In this document: positions 1-5,628 of the stretch, one piece after another
Layout of the letters: the number at the start of each line of letters is the position of its first letter
Numbering within the stretch: position 1 is the stretch's first letter
Source: Actinomycetes bacterium
GTDB lineage: Bacteria; Actinomycetota; Coriobacteriia; WRKU01; WQUG01
Assembly: GCA_031268615.1 (NCBI GenBank)
Contig: JAIRWZ010000115.1
Location: 1 to 5,628 of the forward strand
DNA: 5,628 nt
Direction: 5' to 3'
The notes under the pieces: model-generated
The model's input: only the letters and a program-made list of their open reading frames with translations
The model's database searches: none
What the model was told of the DNA's origin: nothing
Program-made: the position numbers and the translations under genes

Positions 1-672
1 CCCTGGGATTCCATCAATCCGTCCTGGACCTTTTTCGTGGACTTTACTGCCTGGCTGACCGGCATTCCGGTGTTGGGCGCGCTGCTGGGCAAGGACATGG
101 TGCCGTTGGGAGCGTGGTATTTCAACGAGCTGAACATGATGCTGCTGGTACTGACCCTGATATGCGGATGCATTATGGGCTACAAGGTCAGCAAGACCAT
201 CGACATTTTCATCAACGGGTGCAAGGCGGTTGTCGGAACGGCCTTCATTGTGCCTTTGGCGCGGGGCATTCAGGTCATCATGAGTACCGGCCTGATTATG
301 CCGACCATCCTGCATGCCGGCGAAAACATCCTGAAGCATATGTCCGCGCAGGCTTTCGCCGTGCTGTCCTACGTCATGTACCTGCCCATGGCGGCGCTCA
401 TGCCGTCCTCGTCCGGCCTGGCCGCGGCCACCATGTCCATCATGTCGTCGCTGTCCGGATTTGCGCACCTGCCCAGTCAGGTCACCATCATTGCCTACCT
501 GATGGCGCTGGGTCTGGTGAAAATGATTGCGCCGACTTCAATTATCGTGATGACCTGCATTCCGTTGGTAAAGGTCGAGTACAGCACCTGGGTCAAATTC
601 ATCTGGAAGTTCCTGGTCTTTCTGTTTCTGTTCTGCTGCGCCTTTCTCTTGGTAGCAACGCTGCTGTCCTAG
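1..672 (+). CDS. YfcC-family membrane carrier, C-terminal part (5' end outside window)
   Basis: The reading frame is open from base 1 to the TAG at 670-672 and gives 223 residues with no start, so this is the end of a longer gene. Family members are usually about 470-510 aa, so roughly half is missing. An in-frame GTG at 37 is only an internal codon. The protein is strongly hydrophobic with several membrane segments. It carries patterns I associate with the YfcC / C4-dicarboxylate anaerobic carrier-like family: an ARGIQVIMSTG stretch near residues 87-97, a PSSSG loop at 135-139 followed by TMSIM, and a late APTS motif near 177. The likely role is secondary transport of an organic or amino acid across the cytoplasmic membrane. 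YfcC relatives are annotated variously as arginine/ornithine antiporters or short-chain dicarboxylate carriers, and the substrate cannot be read from this fragment. Family assignment is fairly sure; substrate is unknown. It ends 252 nt before ppaC and is probably a separate transcript. Confidence 0.8.
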   Translation, partial: PWDSINPSWTFFVDFTAWLTGIPVLGALLGKDMVPLGAWYFNELNMMLLVLTLICGCIMGYKVSKTIDIFINGCKAVVGTAFIVPLARGIQVIMSTGLIMPTILHAGENILKHMSAQAFAVLSYVMYLPMAALMPSSSGLAAATMSIMSSLSGFAHLPSQVTIIAYLMALGLVKMIAPTSIIVMTCIPLVKVEYSTWVKFIWKFLVFLFLFCCAFLLVATLLS

Positions 673-689
673 TGCCGCGATGATATCGG

Positions 690-722
690 GGCACCAATCG
701 AGCCAAAAGGTCGGTTGGTGCC
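690..722. repeat. Stem-loop 1 after the carrier gene
   Basis: GGCACCAATCGA (690-701) pairs with TCGGTTGGTGCC (711-722). This is a 12-bp stem with a single T-G wobble, and two C-G pairs can extend it into the loop (CCAAAAGG at 703-710). It starts 17 nt after the carrier stop codon. The following bases (TACATACTATGG) lack a T run, so it resembles an mRNA-end stabiliser or a repeat more than a Rho-independent terminator. Its arms resemble those of the two stem-loops downstream. Confidence 0.65.
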
Positions 723-748
723 TACATACTATGGTGCTGACATTGTAG

Positions 749-783
749 GGACACCTTTTGGCGTGTTATGCCGATTGGTGTCC
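749..783. repeat. Stem-loop 2
   Basis: GGACACC (749-755) pairs with GGTGTCC (777-783), a perfect 7-bp outer stem. A small mismatched internal loop follows, then an inner stem GGCG/TGCC (760-763 with 769-772, one wobble). The right arm CGATTGGTGTCC (772-783) is close to the right arm of stem-loop 1. On the opposite strand the element contains the same two words as stem-loop 1, CACCAATCG and GCCAAAAGGT. Confidence 0.55.
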
Positions 784-804
784 GTTCGTTTGGCTGTAGC
801 GAGC

Positions 805-844
805 GGACAGCAATCTGTCTGCTTGCGCGGACGGATTGCTGTTC
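805..844. repeat. Stem-loop 3, long 18-bp stem with a 4-nt loop
   Basis: Bases 805-822 pair with 827-844 around a TTGC loop, giving 18 pairs of which three are G-T wobbles. The core ACAGCAATC/GATTGCTGT (807-815 with 834-842) is perfect. This is the most stable structure in the gap. The downstream bases CTACCACCATC give no T tract. The element lies about 44 nt upstream of the possible -10 box of ppaC, so in a transcript starting there it would be left out. It could then act only as DNA or as part of a read-through RNA. Confidence 0.65.
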
Positions 845-887
845 CTACCACCATCTGACTGACCTCGTTTTCGTGGGGCAAGTTCGG

Positions 888-893
888 TAGAAT
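888..893 (+). promoter_or_regulatory. Possible -10 box of the ppaC operon (TAGAAT)
   Basis: TAGAAT differs from TATAAT at one position and lies 31 nt before the chosen ppaC start. Transcription would begin around position 900, which agrees with translation starting at 925 rather than at the upstream in-frame ATG at 892. The -35 position 17 bp upstream reads TCGTTT, a poor match to TTGACA, and no extended -10 TG is present. The call is therefore weak. Confidence 0.3.
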
Positions 894-924
894 GAAAGGC
901 ACGGCAAACGAGAAAGGGAGCGGC

Positions 925-1881
925 ATGACAAAAGTCTATGTGTTCGGGCATCGAAATCCTGACAATGACAGTATTTGTTCAGCGGCGGCCTACGCCGCGT
1001 TTTTGGCGGCGGACGATGATATGCCCAAAGACGGGGGAGACGAATACATCGCGGCGCGGCTGGGCGAAGTTCCGCCAGAAACCGCCTGGCTGTTTGATTG
1101 GTTAGGAGCAACCGACAAACTGCCGATACCCTTGCCGGAGGTTGAGGTGGCGGATGACGACGAAGCCTTGACGGTTATATTGGTAGACCACAATGAGGTC
1201 GCGCAGTCGGCGCCGGGCATTGACGACATGAACATTGTCGGAATCGTGGATCATCATCGTATTGGCGATATTCAGACGGCAGCTCCGATTTCTTTTGTCA
1301 ACTTGCCCTATGGGTCAACGGCGACCATCATCGCGCAACGCTACCTGGATACTGAAACGCCAATGCCGCGGTGGGTGGCGGGCGTCCTGCTGGCAGCGCT
1401 CTTGACTGACACCGTAATCTTGAAATCACCGACCACGACCGAAGTAGATATCGAAACCTGTGAGCTGTTGGCGGAAGCGCTGGAAATAGACGCGGCAGAG
1501 TTTGGCATGACCTTGTTTAACAAACGCAGTGAGGCAACTCCGTTTGAAGCGGCAGTCATTTTAACCAGAGATTTGAAAGAATATACCAAGGACGGCATGG
1601 TCATCGGCATTGTGCAGTACGAGAACGTGAATTTAGACGCGGTGAACGAACACCGGTCAGCTCTGGTGGCCAGCATGAAACAAATTGCGCTGTCACGAGG
1701 CTATGACCTGTTCGTATTTATGGCAACTGATATTTTGCGTGAGGGTACGGAACTGTTTGTGGTAGGAGAGACGGCTTTTGCGGAAACTGCCTTTGAGGTA
1801 GACTTTGGGTCTGGTTCGGCTTGGTTGGACGGCGTACTGTCGCGCAAGAAACAGGTTGCGGCTGCGCTGATGGACGCTTAG
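925..1881 (+). CDS. ppaC: Manganese-dependent inorganic pyrophosphatase (family II, DHH superfamily)
   Basis: The product hydrolyses pyrophosphate to two phosphates in the cytoplasm, pulling biosynthetic reactions forward. The 318-residue protein matches the usual family II length (about 309 aa in Bacillus subtilis) and lacks the CBS/DRTGG regulatory insert found in some members. The N-terminal GHRNPDNDS motif supplies metal ligands H9, D13 and D15. The LVDHNE motif gives D88, the VDHHR motif gives D109, H110 and H111, and LLTDT gives D162. These align with B. subtilis D75, H97 and D149 at a constant offset of 13. The C-terminal SRKKQV holds the substrate-binding Arg and Lys residues. I chose ATG 925 because GGGAG (916-920) lies just upstream and MTKVYVFGH matches the family N-terminus. 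An in-frame ATG at 892 would add 11 residues without homology and lies inside the possible -10 box. This is probably the first gene of a four-gene unit. Confidence 0.95.
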   Translation: MTKVYVFGHRNPDNDSICSAAAYAAFLAADDDMPKDGGDEYIAARLGEVPPETAWLFDWLGATDKLPIPLPEVEVADDDEALTVILVDHNEVAQSAPGIDDMNIVGIVDHHRIGDIQTAAPISFVNLPYGSTATIIAQRYLDTETPMPRWVAGVLLAALLTDTVILKSPTTTEVDIETCELLAEALEIDAAEFGMTLFNKRSEATPFEAAVILTRDLKEYTKDGMVIGIVQYENVNLDAVNEHRSALVASMKQIALSRGYDLFVFMATDILREGTELFVVGETAFAETAFEVDFGSGSAWLDGVLSRKKQVAAALMDA

Positions 1882-1904
1882 ATTTGCGGGTGGTGGGTAT
1901 TCAC

Positions 1905-2558
1905 ATGAATCGTTATGTGGTCATACTGGGAGCTGCCGCGATTTTCGTGATGAGCTTGTTTGGTTTCTACGAACTGGCGAGTGACGTCAATACTTCGGTG
2001 GCGGTTGCGCGTTTCGATGAGTCGATGACCCGTCGCGTGCAATCGTGGCGTCGCCCGGCCTTGGACGCGTTGATGAAGGTTATCACGTGGTCAGCGGGGA
2101 TTTTTGGCATGACCGTGCTGGGTTTTGGCTTGTTTTTTTACTTGCGGCATATGGGGCGCAGCCCTGAAGCGACCGCTACTGCCGTGTTGGTGTTGGGCGG
2201 GGTAGCCTTATCTGACGTACTGAAGCGAATCTTGCAGCGCGTGCGACCGGAAGAAGCGCTGGCTCTGATAAAAACACCGGTGTCCAGCTCGTTTCCAAGC
2301 GGGCACTCGATGACCTCTTTTTGCTGGTCTGTCGCTGCTATTCAGGCGATTTTGCTGGCTCCGTTCGCGCCGCCTGTGGCAAAGGCACTAGTCGCGGTGT
2401 TATGCGTGTTGTACGCGTTAGCCGTTGGCGTGTCGCGGGTGTATTTAGGAGTACATTATCCCAGCGATGTGGTAGCGGCTTGGTTACTGGGGATTGCGTG
2501 GATGTCGGTGGTGACGGGCGTGTATTATTGGCAAAGAACTTCGAATGCTGCGAGATAA
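1905..2558 (+). CDS. PAP2-family membrane phosphatase (PgpB/BcrC-like)
   Basis: The 217-residue integral membrane protein carries the complete three-part acid phosphatase signature. The first part is K107-x6-R114-P115 (KRILQRVRP). The second is P131-S-G-H134, whose His is the general acid. The third is S177-R178-x5-H184-x3-D188 (SRVYLGVHYPSD), whose His is the nucleophile. Hydrophobic segments near residues 4-22, 64-80, 140-157, 161-176 and 189-208 fit the usual six-helix fold with the active site facing outward. By family it would dephosphorylate a lipid phosphate, such as undecaprenyl diphosphate (carrier recycling for the cell wall) or phosphatidylglycerol phosphate or phosphatidate. Sequence alone does not separate these. 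I chose ATG 1905 because the predicted protein then starts at the first membrane helix. A longer frame from 1821 would overlap ppaC by about 60 nt. The upstream GTGGTGGG is a weak ribosome site, so translation may depend on coupling to ppaC, whose stop is 23 nt away. Confidence 0.88.
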   Translation: MNRYVVILGAAAIFVMSLFGFYELASDVNTSVAVARFDESMTRRVQSWRRPALDALMKVITWSAGIFGMTVLGFGLFFYLRHMGRSPEATATAVLVLGGVALSDVLKRILQRVRPEEALALIKTPVSSSFPSGHSMTSFCWSVAAIQAILLAPFAPPVAKALVAVLCVLYALAVGVSRVYLGVHYPSDVVAAWLLGIAWMSVVTGVYYWQRTSNAAR

Positions 2559-2610
2559 TAGCTGAATAAGCTCAAAGTTTACTATTTTTTGAAGGGTAGG
2601 ACGCAAAGTA
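2559..2610 (+). promoter_or_regulatory. Short AT-rich gap with the lpd ribosome-binding site
   Basis: The 52-nt spacer is markedly more AT-rich than its surroundings and includes a T6 run at 2585-2590. GGGTAGGA (2594-2601) gives a plausible ribosome-binding site 9 nt before the ATG at 2611. I see no stable GC-rich hairpin before the T run, so I do not call a terminator, and read-through into lpd is likely. A weak internal promoter is possible but no clear -35/-10 pair stands out. Confidence 0.45.

Positions 2611-5628
<3,018 letters not shown>

Larger units (their letters stand above)
673..924. other. Intergenic region with a three-hairpin array and the ppaC leader
   Basis: This 252-nt stretch has no convincing gene. 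The small minus-strand frames across it have no recognisable domain, and the one extending upstream of ppaC from 892 is only an N-terminal extension of ppaC. It contains three tandem stem-loops, a TAGAAT box and a purine-rich ribosome-binding site. None of the hairpins is followed by a T run, so none looks like a classical intrinsic terminator. They could protect the 3' end of the carrier mRNA, form a leader structure for ppaC if transcription starts further upstream, or be a dispersed hairpin repeat. Confidence 0.7.

Noticed and set aside
114..683. Alternative 189-codon frame overlapping the carrier gene
   Set aside because: It is an out-of-frame shadow rich in His, Arg and Gly with no domain. 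The frame open from base 1 has membrane segments and YfcC motifs.
690..850. CRISPR array or insertion-sequence ends in the gap before ppaC
   Set aside because: The similar units are hairpins of unequal length and spacing without regular spacers, and there is no transposase frame or target-site duplication.
892..924. Upstream ATG extending ppaC by 11 residues
   Set aside because: The extension lacks family similarity, overlaps the possible -10 box, and the ATG at 925 has a GGGAG ribosome site and the canonical N-terminus.
2555..2592. Possible terminator between the PAP2 gene and lpd (T6 run after AATAG...CTATT)
   Set aside because: The only stem is about 5 AT-rich pairs around a 20-nt loop, too weak for an intrinsic terminator.

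Overview
The window is a compact run of five genes, all on the + strand. It looks like a chromosomal housekeeping region rather than a mobile or defence island. Overall G+C appears to be in the mid-to-high 50s. The gene set is a YfcC-type carrier, a manganese-dependent (DHH) pyrophosphatase, a PAP2 phosphatase, an E3-type flavoprotein and an NAD+-dependent ligase. This suits a fairly GC-rich anaerobic bacterium. An actinobacterial Coriobacteriia-like host is my best guess, but the sequence does not prove it and a GC-rich Firmicute is possible.

Layout. Positions 1-672 hold the 3' end of a YfcC-family membrane carrier whose start lies outside the window. Positions 673-924 are intergenic and hold three consecutive, mutually related stem-loops (about 690-722, 749-783 and 805-844), then a possible -10 box and the ribosome-binding site of the next gene. 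Positions 925-1881 encode a family II inorganic pyrophosphatase (ppaC). Positions 1905-2558 encode a PAP2-type membrane phosphatase. Positions 2611-4047 encode a dihydrolipoamide dehydrogenase-like flavoprotein (lpdA-like). From 4044 to the window edge runs the first 528 codons of ligA, the NAD+-dependent DNA ligase, starting at a TTG that overlaps the lpd stop.

The last four genes are separated by 23 nt, 52 nt and a 4-nt overlap, so they probably form one transcription unit read from a promoter just upstream of ppaC. They do not form one pathway. Pyrophosphatase removes PPi made by biosynthetic reactions, the PAP2 protein probably recycles a lipid phosphate, the flavoprotein serves a 2-oxoacid or glycine-cleavage complex encoded elsewhere, and LigA seals nicks.

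The most unusual features are two glycine/alanine-rich insertions in the LigA adenylation domain. The second, about 74 residues, is built from nested DNA tandem repeats (a 36-bp unit inside a roughly 147-bp duplication), while every catalytic residue I can place is intact. The second notable feature is the three-hairpin array between the carrier and ppaC, whose arms show a compensatory base-pair change. I see no tRNA, rRNA, CRISPR array, insertion sequence or phage gene.
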